Shown here: piece after piece, positions 35,105 to 45,300 of the stretch | Layout of the letters: each line of letters opens with the position of its first letter | Position numbering within the stretch: the first letter of the stretch is position 1 | From: Mastigamoeba balamuthi | Taxonomy: Eukaryota; Evosea; Mastigamoebida; Mastigamoebidae | Direction: 5' to 3' | Length of the DNA stretch: 64,000 nucleotides | Assembly: GCA_902651635.1 (NCBI GenBank) | Contig: CACRSC010000010.1 | Coordinates: 455,542-519,541 of the forward strand | The notes under the pieces: model-generated | Seen by the model: only the letters and a program-made list of their open reading frames with translations | Told to the model about the DNA's origin: nothing | Databases searched by the model: none | Program-made: the position numbers and the translations under genes

Positions 35105-35597
35105 TCAGGCGCGCTCGCCACGGATGCGGCGGGCCAGCTGGATGTCCTTGGGCATGATCGTCACGCGCTTCGCGTGGATCGCGCAGAGGTTCGTGTCCTC
35201 AAACAGGCCAACGAGGTACGCCTCCGCGGCCTCCTGCAGCGCCGCGATCGCCGCGCTCTGGAACCTCAGGTCCGTCTTGAAATCTGGAGAGATGGGGGAA
35301 ATATCTCGCCGGTTAGAGAATCTGAAAAACAGCACAGGAAATATCCCCGAAATCAAGACACTCACCCTGCGCAATCTCGCGGACGAGGCGCTGGAAGGGG
35401 AGCTTGCGGATGAGGAGCTCCGTGCTCTTCTGGTAGCGGCGGATCTCGCGCAGGGCCACCGTGCCCGGGCGGAACCTGTGCGGCTTCTTCACTCCGCCCG
35501 ACGGCGGCGGCGCCTGCTTGCGCGCCTTGGTGGCGACGGCCTTGCGCGGCGCCTTGCCTCCGGTGCTCTTGCGTGCGGTCTGCTTCGTGCGTGCCAT
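35105..35597 (-). CDS. Histone H3 (H3.3-like core, divergent tail)
   Basis: Two exons: 35597-35366 and 35283-35105, with an 82-nt intron after REIAQ; 136 codons including Met, the usual H3 length. The core is nearly invariant ([54 protein letters not shown]). The 86-90 region reads SAAIA, closer to H3.3 (SAAIG) than to replicative SSAVM. An intron in H3 is also typical of replacement variants. The tail is standard through K18 ([18 protein letters not shown]) but then diverges, [16 protein letters not shown]. The ARKS motif around K27 becomes ARKQ shifted by one residue, and Tyr41 is Phe. It packages DNA into nucleosomes. Confidence 0.96.
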
Positions 35598-36127
35598 CCC
35601 GACGGTGTCGACCTTGTGTCTCTGCTCTCGGAGCGAAAATAACTTTGTGAGGAGGAGATTCGCGGGCTCCCGCGATATCTCGGGCGGGCGAGGCCTTCTG
35701 AGGAATTTGCGGTTTTCCCTGACGTGGCGCGTTCTTATTGGTTTTGAGGTGCTTCGGGGATGTCGCTCTTTTTGTGTGTGTGGTTGTGTTTTCCGCCTGA
35801 TTTTAAATGCTCTGTCCCTCGCAAGTGCGCACGGGAAAAACAGAGCCGCAAAAAAAGACTCTCAAACAGAGGATTCCCCTGTGTCATCGCGTGCCACCAG
35901 CCACCCACGCGAGCCACGCGAGCCACCAGCGCCCCAGTGCTGGGAGCAATGAACAATAAGGCTGTTATTACGGGGGGAATCAAAAGGGCACAACTCTCAT
36001 TCCTTCCACAAAAGCAGCACCAGCAGCACTGACGGCCATCAGCAGCGCAGCAGCAGCAGCAGCAGCAGCAGCAGGGAGGGCCTCAGGGGCACCAGGGGGC
36101 CTGCAGCACTGCCCCGGCACGGCGGGC
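35598..36127. other. Intergenic: H3 promoter and ankyrin gene 3' region
   Basis: 530 bp. The H3-proximal side has GCGATATCTCGGGCGGGCG at 35672-35690, matching the ATATCTC motif of other promoters. The far side holds a CAG repeat downstream of the ankyrin-like gene. Confidence 0.5.
36048..36074. repeat. CAG/CTG triplet repeat, nine units
   Basis: Perfect CAG x9 on the plus strand (CTG in the transcript sense of the ankyrin-like gene), 54 bp beyond its stop codon, so probably within the 3' UTR. Confidence 0.85.
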
Positions 36128-36902
36128 TCAGTTGCCCAGGACGGCCTTGACGACCTCTGCGTCGCCCCACTCGCGCGCGAGGTCCGCGCTCGTCTTGGCC
36201 ACGTCGGGCTCGAAGGTGCTCTTGAGCGCGTACCCCGCGTCCGAGGCCGCCGCGTTGCCCAGGGCCCGCGCGATGGCGACGGCCGCGGCCTTGTGGCGCC
36301 CCAGCAGCGCCTCGCCGAGCGGCGTGCACCTGCGCGTCGAGCCCACGCCGCAGCCGCCCGTCTCCTCAAAGTCGCACACGTCCGCGGGCACCCCGGCGCC
36401 CAGCAGCGCCTGCACGATCTCCGCGTTGCCCCTGCGCGCGGCCTCGGTGATGGCGTACGTCTGCGGGCGCGCGCGGAACCGGTGAGAGGCGGCTGGAAGC
36501 GGCGGGAGAGGCGGTGGGAGGGGCACCTTCTCCTTGGGGTGGTCGACGGGGGCGCGGGGGTCCGGGCTGCCCGCCTTGAGCGCGGCGGCGACCATCGCGG
36601 GGGTGCCGCTGCGCACGAGGGCCACGAAGCTCGTCTGGGCCTGCTTCCACACCTGCACGGCGTTCTGGAGCTCGACGGCCACTGGCGGGGGGTCAGCAAC
36701 AGGAAACAAGATTTTTATCGCGGATATTTTCGCGTTGATTTGTTTTCCGGGCTGCGGGGAGCGGAAACGACGACAGACGCTGGCTGAGGGACTCGGGCGT
36801 GGACGCGGCGGCGGAGAGGAGGGCCGCAACGGCGTCGCGGCGGGCGGGGTTGCCCCGCGAGAGCTTCTCCGCGACAAACTCGTTGAACAACTTGGAGTCC
36901 AT
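36128..36902 (-). CDS. Small ankyrin-repeat-like protein
   Basis: Three exons: 36902-36779, 36681-36527, 36460-36128 (203 aa) with GT-AG introns of 97 and 66 nt. After an N-terminal helix (MDSKLFNEFVAEKL) come ankyrin-type helix pairs: SFVALVRSGTPAMVAAALKA, AITEAARRGNAEIVQALL, and TPLGEALLGRHKAAAVAIAR. A final DVAKTSADLAREWGDAEVV resembles a terminal ankyrin unit. Repeats are degenerate, so three to four units is an estimate. No other domain is present; a binding or adaptor role is typical of the family. It is divergent from U2AF2, with 241 bp between the starts. Confidence 0.75.
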
Positions 36903-37143
36903 GTGACAGGGCCGATGTAACTAACTTTGGGGCTGTAAGTAACACGCGTGGGTGGTGATTCTCCCCTTTGCGTCACGCAGCGAAAATATCTCCGTCCCCC
37001 GGAGATACGCGGATCTACAGGAGCGGTGAACTCCCCCCCTTTTACACTCGCGGGTGTCTCCGTGTGTTCTTTTGAACGCGGGGTAGCGCGCGCGTGTTGC
37101 CCGCTGGACGGACCTGCACACGCGATTAGCGCACAGCGACACC
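36903..37143. promoter_or_regulatory. Bidirectional promoter: ankyrin-like gene and U2AF2
   Basis: 241 bp between divergent start codons. Contains GTCACGCAGCGAAAATATCT at 36972-36991 followed by CCG, then GGAGATACGCGG, again an ATATCTCC-type motif. Function inferred from position. Confidence 0.4.
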
Positions 37144-40100
37144 ATGTGCGACGAACCCGCGTACATGTCGATCGTGGCCCCGCCCCCTCCGTCCTCCCCG
37201 CCCGCTTCTGCCGCCGCCTCTGCCGCCTCTCCGGCCCCCGCAGCCCCGGGCGCCGACGGCGACGCCAGCAGCGCCCAGCGCGCGGCCACGGCCCAGCAGC
37301 AGCACCGCGTGATCGAGGAGCCTGCAGGGGCCACGATGACGATGGCCAAGAAGGAGCAGCCGGCGGCAGGCGACAAGAGCGACAAGAGCGACGACAGGGC
37401 GGCCAGCAGGGAGAAGGAGCGCGAGAGGGAGCGGGACAAGGAGCGCGAGAAGGAGCGCAGCTCGAGCAGGAGGAGCAGCAGGCGGGAGGAGAGGAGCCGC
37501 AGCAGGAGCCGCGAGAGGTCGAGGAGGCACAGCAGCGCCCACCCGTCGACGGACAAGGCTGCCGCCCCGTCCAAGGAGAGCAAGGACAAGGACAAGGACA
37601 AGGACAGGGACAGCGCCAAGGACAAGGACAGGGACAGGGACAGGGACAAGGAGCAGCGCGAGCCGTCGAAGGACAGGAGCAAGGAGCGCGAGAGGGAGAA
37701 GGAGAAGGAGAGGGAGAGGAGCAGCAGCAAGCGCGAGCGGTCCTCGTCGCGGGCCGAGGACAGGGAGCGCGACAAGGAGCGCGACTCGAAGCGCGCCAAG
37801 AAGGAGGACAGCGACCCCAAGCCCAGCGCAGGCAAGGACCAGCAGCAGAGCAGCGCCACCGACGACAAGGACAAGGACAAGGAGCGGAGGCACAGGAGCA
37901 GGAGCCGCAGCAAGTCGTCGGGGAGGCACAGCAAGCGGTCGCGGTCGAGGTCGGGGTCGCGCTCGCGCAAGCACCACAAGAGCTCGCACAGGCACGGCAG
38001 GCACTCGCGGTCGCGGTCACGCTCGCGGTCGCCCCGCAAGGACGAGGGCGGCGCGCGGATGCAGCAGCCCAAGAAGAGCGGGTGGGACGCGATGCCCGTG
38101 GCCCCCGGGGGCTTCGCGATGCCCATGTGCATGCCGCAGCCCGGGGCCGTGGGCTACAGCAACAGGATGCGCAAGCTCTACGTCGGCAACGTGCCCGCCA
38201 CCCTCTCCGAGGCCGAGCTCACCGACTTCATCAACACGTGCGCTTCCCCCCCCCCCCACCTCCCCTGCCGCGCGAGGAGAGGGGTCCCCGCTGCCCTGCG
38301 CACTGCGTCGAGTTGGCTGCTCTTATGCCGCACTGCAACCCTGCTCTGGGGCAGTACGGCACAGGGGAGTACTCCCTCCCCCTGTGAGGACACCTGCTCG
38401 CGCCCTGTTGCTGCCACAGGGAGGCGCCTGACCCGAGAGAGCAGACGGGGCCGAGGGTTTGGGGGCCATGGAATGAATGCCGGCGGCACTAACGGGGGAG
38501 ATATTCAATTGCCTTTGCCCTGACGGCCCCGGCACAGGTCCATGAGGGCCGCGGGGCTGAGCGCGACGACGGACAACCCCGTCACGGCGTGCCAGATCTT
38601 CCCCGACAAGAACTACGCGTTTGTGGAGTTCCGCACGCCCGAGGACGCAACGGCTGGCATGAGCTTTGACGGCATCCAGATGCACGGCAACTCGCTGCGC
38701 TTCCGGCGCCCCAAGGACTACAACCCCGCCGAGATCGGCGCCGTGCCCGCCGCTCCCGGGGCCGAGGCGCTGCGGGCGGTGCTGGGCCACGACATCATCT
38801 CGACCAACGTGGCCGACACGGAGCACAAGATCTACATCGGCGGCATCCCCGCGGCGCTCAACGAGGAGCAGGTCAAGGACATGCTGCTGCCCTTTGGGCG
38901 CCTGCGCTCGTTCGACCTCGTGCGCGACCTGCAGACGGGCGTCAGCAAGGGCTTCGCGTTCTGCGAGTACTGGGAGGCCGGCGACGCCGACCGCGCGTGC
39001 GAGACGCTCAACAACACCAAGTGCGGCAGCAAGACGCTCTGCGTGCAGCGCGCCAACGTCGGCGCCAAGGCCAAGCTCTCGCCGTCGCTGCCCATGGGGC
39101 TGCCCCTGGGCGCCGCGGGGTCCGCGCTGGCGCCGGTGCTGCCCGCGGCGATGATGGAGCAGCTCAAGGACGCGCAGGTGGGCAGCATCCTGAACCTCGC
39201 GATCCCCTGCGCGGCGCTGGCCAACGCGATGGCGCCCGCGGCGAACGAGGGCGAGGTGCCCGAGGGCCTGAGCGTGCTGGTGCTGTGCAACATGGCCAGC
39301 GTCGACGAGCTGATGGAGGAGCAGACGTACGACGACTTTGTGCAGGACCTGCGCGAGGAGCTGCTGCAGTTTGGCGACATCGAGTCGATACACGTGCCGC
39401 GGCCCTACCGCCTGCTGCCGCACCAGCAGCTCATGGGCGACGGCGTGCAGCCCATCCCGCCGCTGCCGCAGCCCAAGTACATCGGGCGCGCGTACGTCAA
39501 GTTCCGGCAGGCCGACGAGGCCAAGAGGGCGTACGAGGCGATGCTGGGGCGCAAGTACAACTGCAGGTCGATCATCCCGACGCTGGCGGCGCCCGCTGTG
39601 CTCGATGAACTGGCCAAGCAGAACGAGGAGACGATGCAGAACGCCTACCAGGTCGTCGCCGACGCCATCAAGCGCATGCGCGAGAACCCGCCGCCGCACC
39701 CGTTCTACCGCCTGAACCCCAACGCCTCCCAGAGGCTGCTCGCCAACGGGCCCTACAGGGGCGGCGGCGGGGGCTACGACAGGCCCCTGGCGCTGCCGGC
39801 CCCCCGGGACCACGGGGGCGACTTTGGCGACGACCTCATCCGCTCGCCCGGGTCGTCTTCGCCGACTCCGCAGCAGCACGCTGACAGGGACAACTCGCGC
39901 GCGCTGGCGGTGGTACCCCAGCAGCCGACGTCCCCGATGCAGGACCACCAGCAGCACTTCCAGCCGCAGGGCAGGTACGGCGGGGGCCGCCCGAGCTACG
40001 ACAGGGACCNCAGCACTTCCAGCCGCAGGGCAGGTACGGCGGGGGCCGCCCGAGCTACGACAGGGACCGCGACCGCGACCGTGACCGCGACTACGATCAC

Positions 40101-40619
40101 GGCAGAGGGAGCGGCCGGTACGATGGCTACCACGGCGACCGCGCGGACAGGTACCACGGCGGCAGCGACATGGGAGGAGCTCCTCAGCAGCCGTTCGGCC
40201 AAGGGCAGCCTCAAGGGCCGCCGCCGCAACAGTTCGGGGGCCCCGCGATGGGAGGACCGCAGGGTCAGATGGCGATGCCCATGCAGATGGGGTCAGGGCA
40301 GGGGCTGATGCCGCCGCCGCCGTCGCAGGGGCAGATGGGCATGGGGATGATGGCGTCCGGCATGCCGATGGGGATGATGATGCCCGGGATGAACGCGATG
40401 CCCGGCATGGCGATGGGGATGCCCGGGATGATGGGGATGCCGATGTCTGTGCCTCAGGTACCGCAGTACGGCTTCCAGGGCGCGTTCGCAGGCGGCATCC
40501 CGCAGCCGCCGTCGCAGCTGCAGCCCCAGGGCAGCCAGCCGCCGCCTCCACCGCCGCCGAGCGACCAGCCGCCGCCGCCGCCTCCGTCACCGCCGCCGCC
40601 ACCTCCGCCAGAGAACTGA
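37144..40619 (+). CDS. U2AF2: U2AF large subunit (U2AF65-like), greatly extended
   Basis: Exons 37144-38237 and 38538-40619 (300-nt intron), about 1038 aa once the artefactual duplication at 39952-40068 is discounted; typical U2AF65 is about 475 aa. Order: a 300-residue RS/RE/KD-rich N-terminus; a short PKKSGWD region like the U2AF35/SF1-side ULM (KKSGWDAMP); RRM1 from about 344 (KLYVGNVPA), split by the intron; RRM2 from about 462 (KIYIGGIPAAL, KGFAFCEYW); and a C-terminal UHM at about 610-720 (ELLQFGDIESIHVPRP, RAYVKFRQADEA). The tail is Arg/Gly-, Met/Gly- and Pro-rich. It recognises the polypyrimidine tract and recruits U2 snRNP. The long RS domain and tail are the odd features. Confidence 0.93.
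39952..40068 (+). other. 58-bp direct duplication around an N: assembly join
   Basis: 39952-40009 and 40011-40068 are identical, separated by a single N at 40010. Removing 59 bases restores one continuous U2AF2 frame, so this is most simply two overlapping contig ends that were not merged rather than a biological repeat. Confidence 0.9.
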
Positions 40620-42324
40620 TACTGTCTGTGGCTGCTCTGCTGCGATGTGCGGTGTGGAAGTGGGGGGCAGCTCGTGGTCTTGAACGCGGCCGAGGAGCGG
40701 CTCAGTTGCCTCTGATGAGAGAAGCAGAAACACAGAGTATTTCAATTGACCCGATGGTGCTCGAGCAGGTCCCAGTGGTGGTGGGGACGGCTCGGCAATG
40801 CTACTCAATAGCAGGTTCTTTCTGGGGTGTTTGATTCACAGACTGCTCTGACACCTGAACGGACAAAAGGAGCAGTGAGGCAGCAGAACACAGTCGCTGC
40901 CACCGAAGGACAACAACAGTGTTGCTCACGCTGTCGTTCTGGTGTTCACATCGGAAATATGCGCAGCAGAGCAAGAGCACTGACCACACATATTATCACA
41001 ATGCACCATGGAGATGGAAGGTCCACCATCCTATCCAATAGGAAAGTTGTCAGGCAACTCTTCCAGTGTGCAATGACTGACGGGATAAGAATGTCGACAT
41101 TTTCATATACCACATTGGTAACTTGGTGCATACATGTAATACCATTACATAGGTAGATTTGACCTGCATGCTGACGATGCCTTCAGGGCCCAGGCCCCTC
41201 AGAGCCAGTACTTCGCGACAGAAGATCATGCAGTGTATTCGGGCAAGAGGTGGGCACTTTGTAATCACGCTCATAGAACCCCAACAACTAAGGTGAAATT
41301 CAAGAGCCGACAATATCTGACTGTGATAGTTGCTCTTCTTATCCACATGGGAACTCAATCGAGAGATTCATGTCTCTTTCTGTGGATTACAGAATCGACA
41401 CTCCTGGAAATTGCAATTTCCATCTTGATGATCCCGCCCATGTTCTTTGCAGATGTTCTCAGAAACAGAAGTCCACACTCAGAGGGCGTCTTCCAAACAC
41501 GTACACGAGAGTCAGCAGGCAAACAGAGTGGCACTCAAGATGCCACCGATAACAATGTTCATTCATCCAACAGTGTGAGTAGCGTCCTCCTCCTTGGGGG
41601 CTGCTGAAAAAGAAGCAGCGTCCACCACCTCCACTGTCCGTCCAGTTCCCATGGGCCTCCATTCGCGGTGCCATTCCCTGCAAGAAGCTGCAACCTGGCA
41701 TGCTTGCTGACGCTGCCACGTGCGGGGGGGTCGCCACGTTCCTTTTCAGGGACATTCCCATTCGGACCACCAGACTGCTCGACACCATGCGAGCACGATG
41801 CGCGCCTTGTTGCTTCCCCATCCAACACGGATGCACCACGGGCCCTCGTTCCTCGTCGTTAGCACCCGGGAACCGGGAGATGGTCCAATGCCTGCCTGTT
41901 CCATGATCCGGCGGCCGTGCACTCGGCACCCTGAGGTGCTACTGCGCTGTCGATACACACGGTAACAAATTGGGCCCCCGGCCAGTGCCTGTGCCGGATT
42001 CCGTGTTGCTGGCCACACAGGTGCCTTAGTGGAGATTGCAAATAAAAACAAATGCGAGTCCGAGTGGGTAAGTCGCGTTCGGTCTGGGGGGCAATTCAGG
42101 TGTCAGGTGCTGCAGTACGGGCGGTCAGGCTGTTTTTGTCATTGCGGTTATCGGCGTGTCAGCAGGCTCCTCCTCTGCTATTGATGTGACCAGCAGCCCG
42201 CTCGGCTGCCGTTTGGCACTAGCGACAGAGTGCATAGACAAACCCTCGAGAACGCCGCGTATTCGCACAATCTCTCAGGCAGGGGTCGCCTGCGCAGTCG
42301 GAGCAGTCGGTGGCGCCAGCCCTC
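40620..42324. other. Intergenic, 1.7 kb, lower GC
   Basis: Between convergent U2AF2 (+) and the zinc finger/WW gene (-). Around 40900-41560 GC drops to roughly 45 percent by eye, against well over 60 percent in genes. Open frames are short and without family pattern; no terminal repeats or transposase motif seen. Confidence 0.5.
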
Positions 42325-43411
42325 TCAGAGCCACTCGGCGTCCTCTGCGTACTCGGGTGTCGCTGGCTTCTCGCCCGCGACCTCTGGGCGTGCGGCGCAC
42401 TCAACCGACCTGCGCGCCACCTGCGCCCGCGCTGGCGACACCCCCGCTGCATTCTGCTGCTGCTGCTTCCTGGGGTCTGTCGCTGTGCACGCAACGGCTG
42501 TATGGGCGGGGGCTGGCGACGCGGCCTTGGGTGCTGCGCCCGGGTGGTTCCACTGCGACCTGCGCTCTGCCTTGCACCAGTAGAACGTCTTGCCAGTCGC
42601 CGAGTCCACCCGGATCTCCCACCCAGGCGGCAGCGTCGGCCCCGGGCTCTTCTTTGGCGCTGCTGCCGTGGCAGTCGCCACTGCGGGCTTGGACTGCTGC
42701 TGCTGCTGCTGCTGCTGGCTGGGCTGCGCTGCCCTCGGGGCCTTGGCGGCGGCGGCGATCGCGAGCCTGCGGCTGACATCCGCGCGGGTGGCGCCCAGCA
42801 CAGCCCCGTGCCCGCAGAACACGTGCCCCGTCCTCTGCTTGTGCGCGTCCATGACCCTGTGGGCCGCACGCGCGTATCCCGACACTACGTCACTCCCGAC
42901 GTCACCAGCAGAGGCCCCCAACCCCCACCCGCGGGGGGAGATGGGACGTGGCACGCACTCCTGCGTCAGGATGACGGCGCCGCAGACGTCGCACAGCGCC
43001 CCCGCGTGCGCGTTCTCGGCGATGTGGCGCGCGCAGGCGCCGAGGTGCGCGAACTCTGCGCCACAGGCGGGGCAGTCGTACTCGGGCAGCGTCAGCGGGT
43101 CGTCCTCGGCGACGCCGCGCCTCGGCCCCGCCCTCCTGGCCCTCTTGCGCGCGGGCTGCCCCTCGTCCTCGCCCTCGCCCTCCACCGGGGGCGGGGCTGC
43201 CGCGTACGGCAGCGGCGGCGGCACGGCAAGGGCCTGCGGGGGCATGGGGGCCAGGAGGGGCAGGGGCTGCGGCAGCTGGGGCAGCTGGGGCAGCTGGGGC
43301 ATCTGGTGCATGGGGGGCGGCAGCTGCGGCATGGGCGGGGGCCCCGGAGGCCACGGGACGAGCACAGGGGGGCCCTGCGGGGGCATCTGCTGCATCACGG
43401 GCTGCTGCTGC

Positions 43412-43449
<38 letters not shown>

Positions 43450-43509
43450 CGAGAGCAGGTCGACGATCTGCGCGAGGACAAACGCGGGGTCTGTGGGCGG
43501 CTCCATCAT
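42325..43509 (-). CDS. U1/matrin-type zinc finger and WW-domain protein, likely splicing-related
   Basis: Two exons: 43509-42959 and 42856-42325 (360 aa). A poly-Gln tract near the N-terminus (16 Q) and a Pro/Gln/Met-rich region precede two zinc fingers of form C-x2-C-x12-H-x5-H. The first is YDCPACGAEF..RHIAENAH (about 144-170). The second is CDVCGAVILTQE/VMDAHKQRTGH, created only when the 102-nt in-frame intron 42857-42958 is removed. H-x5-H spacing is that of U1C/matrin fingers. A second Gln tract precedes one WW domain (LPPGWEIRVDSATGKTFYW, QWNHP; about 256-287). Matrin finger plus WW is the arrangement of FBP21/WBP4, a spliceosomal protein, so a pre-mRNA splicing role is likely. Confidence 0.85.
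43400..43452. repeat. CTG/CAG (poly-Gln) repeat
   Basis: Mixed CTG/TTG triplets on the plus strand encode the N-terminal glutamine run of the zinc finger/WW protein. Confidence 0.8.
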
Positions 43510-44123
43510 AACCCGCTCTGCAAAGTATCTGCCAGAAGTAGATTTGTGGGTTCAGCCGACCTCTTTGCGGGCAGTGTAAATTGATTGTTGCCGAGCTTCT
43601 CTGGGGTTTGGCAGAGAAGAGTGGATGGAGCCACCACCGTCGGTCAAGAGCTCTGGGTTGTCTCTCCTCTCCCTTTCACCAACCCTGCTATGGCTAAGTT
43701 CAACTACCCCGCGCAAGTTGGTCATGATGGCAGGCATGGCACTCCGATCGGATGATCATTTGCGCAAGAGGTTCGTCACCAAGGCAACCAAGGAATGTAA
43801 CATTGGGCACAGCTGCAGTGCCTGTTCTGTGGCGTATATGCAAGTGAGTCATCGAATGTTGCCCATGTGTTGGCGGCACTGACCCGTTCTTCCTTCGCCG
43901 CTCGTTCCCTTGCATACGCTTTCCTAGTCGCCTTGGATGAACAATCTTCTAATACTCGCAGAGCAATTCTAAGCACAAGTCCAGAGGCTGGACTAATCGG
44001 GCCAATGAGAACCGTGTACGTTGCATTCCCTTTTTAATGTTCTGCAATGGAGGAAAGGACAGGACAGAGACCGGGCCGCTGCTGCTGTTCGATTCACAGC
44101 GCGAGCCGAGCCAATCGAAAACC
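43510..44123. other. Intergenic
   Basis: 614 bp upstream of the zinc finger/WW gene and downstream of the DUF169-like gene (both minus). A GTAAATTGATTG stretch lies at 43576-43587. No gene seen. Confidence 0.5.
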
Positions 44124-44861
44124 TCAGTGAGACAGCAGCTGCGTGCAGAAGGGCTTGTGCAGAAGGCTCCTGTCGTCCTTGGCAGCGTCGCACAGCCTGC
44201 GCAGCATGAGCGTGTTGCAGTGCAGGGCCAGCAGGGAGCGGTCTGCCAGCTGCGACCTCTTGGCAGAGTCCATCAGCCCCACGACCGCCTTGGGCTTCTC
44301 CCCCTGCGTCAGCGAGAACATGGACATGCAGTTGGTCCACGCGCCGATGGTGACGTCGGCGTGGGGCTCGCCGAAGCTCGCGCAGGCCACCAGCAGGGTC
44401 AGCTGCTCCGCCGTCACCCAGAACGTCACGCTCCTGACGTGGGCCACGCGTGCGACCTCTGGCGCGAACGGGGCCAGGACGAGGACGCTCTCGGCACTGT
44501 CCATACGCGGGGGCCGCGGGTACGTCTCGATCCAGCGTTCGGCGCACTCGGGCGTGGGCTGCAGCCCCTCGATGTCGCACAGCGTGTGGAATATATTGTC
44601 GTTGGTGAACGTCTGCTCCCCGTAGATGACCATGCGGAAGCCCGGGCACAGAGGCGACTGCGGGCCGCGACGCAGGACGAGCGGGGTGCCGTTGAGAGCA
44701 GAACGGCTGTTTTCTCCGATGAACGCGCAGCCGCTCGCCTCGACGGCCCCGGGGAACAGCTGCGGCACCTGGTCGGGGTGCAGCTCGTAGAGGGCGCTCG
44801 GGGCAGCCTTGATCCCACTGAGGGCCATCAACGGCCTCGTGTCGCAGTCGCACGACTCCAT
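44124..44861 (-). CDS. Conserved hypothetical, DUF169-like
   Basis: Single exon, 245 aa. The start at 44861 (MESCDCDTRPLMALSGIKAA) was chosen over upstream in-frame ATGs because sequence before it is AT-rich and promoter-like. The layout suggests the DUF169 family of archaea, bacteria and some protists: an N-terminal AxALYELHPDQVPQLF, a central VLVLAPF segment, then SVTFWVTAEQLTLLVACAS followed by a Cys-containing GAWTNCMSMFSLTQGE block and a final ADRSLLALHC. The likeness is by general pattern only. No signal peptide or membrane span. Function unknown. Confidence 0.6.
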   Translation of the reverse strand: MESCDCDTRPLMALSGIKAAPSALYELHPDQVPQLFPGAVEASGCAFIGENSRSALNGTPLVLRRGPQSPLCPGFRMVIYGEQTFTNDNIFHTLCDIEGLQPTPECAERWIETYPRPPRMDSAESVLVLAPFAPEVARVAHVRSVTFWVTAEQLTLLVACASFGEPHADVTIGAWTNCMSMFSLTQGEKPKAVVGLMDSAKRSQLADRSLLALHCNTLMLRRLCDAAKDDRSLLHKPFCTQLLSH

Positions 44862-45300
44862 GCTGATCTCGTCTGGAGCACTTCTTCTGTTGCGGGTTTG
44901 GTTATATCTGCAGAAGAATACACGTGCCAAAACCACGTCAGTCGGATACGGATACTTTCCGCGTGGCAGAAATGAGCAAACACGTGCCACAAACCACGTC
45001 AGCGGAATCTCTGGCGGTAGTGTGGCCGGATGGAGAAAGAAAAACGGCTCGAGCAGATATTGCGGCGTCCAAATTGGACAATCAAGCGCAGTGGAATGCC
45101 CACGCGGAGGAAAAACGGATGCCGGTATCCGAATTGCGTGACTCAACTTTGTCAGCCCACGTATTGTCTGTCGTCTCTTATTACTACCGTAACCCGCCAC
45201 AACACCCCCTGTTAATGGGGGCAAAATGCGCGCTGCTCTGGGCATGTCGCGGGCCGTCGTCACTTGAGGGACCACCCACGCAGCGCGTGCGGGGCCCGGA
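44862..45300. other. Intergenic upstream of the DUF169-like gene
   Basis: 439 bp, AT-richer than the genes. Contains a conspicuous repeated CACGTG/CCACGTCA module, given as its own entry. Confidence 0.5.
44920..45002. promoter_or_regulatory. Paired CACGTG-CCACGTCAG modules
   Basis: ACACGTGCCA followed by AACCACGTCAG occurs at 44920-44941 and again at 44980-45002, 60 bp apart, about 60-140 bp upstream of the start at 44861. Each module joins a CACGTG E-box/G-box palindrome to an ACGTCA (CRE-like half) element. GCGTGGCA at 44961-44968 lies between them. Likely transcription-factor sites; the factor is unknown. Confidence 0.5.

Noticed and set aside
39952-40068. 58-bp tandem repeat as a biological feature
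   Set aside because: The N between identical copies and frame restoration on collapse indicate an assembly join.
38323-40602. Long open frame antisense to U2AF2 exon 2
   Set aside because: Composition-driven shadow crossing the N; no protein-like pattern.
40830-41600. Lower-GC region suspected to hold a transposon or degraded element
   Set aside because: No terminal repeats, target duplication, transposase or reverse-transcriptase pattern; treated as plain intergenic DNA.
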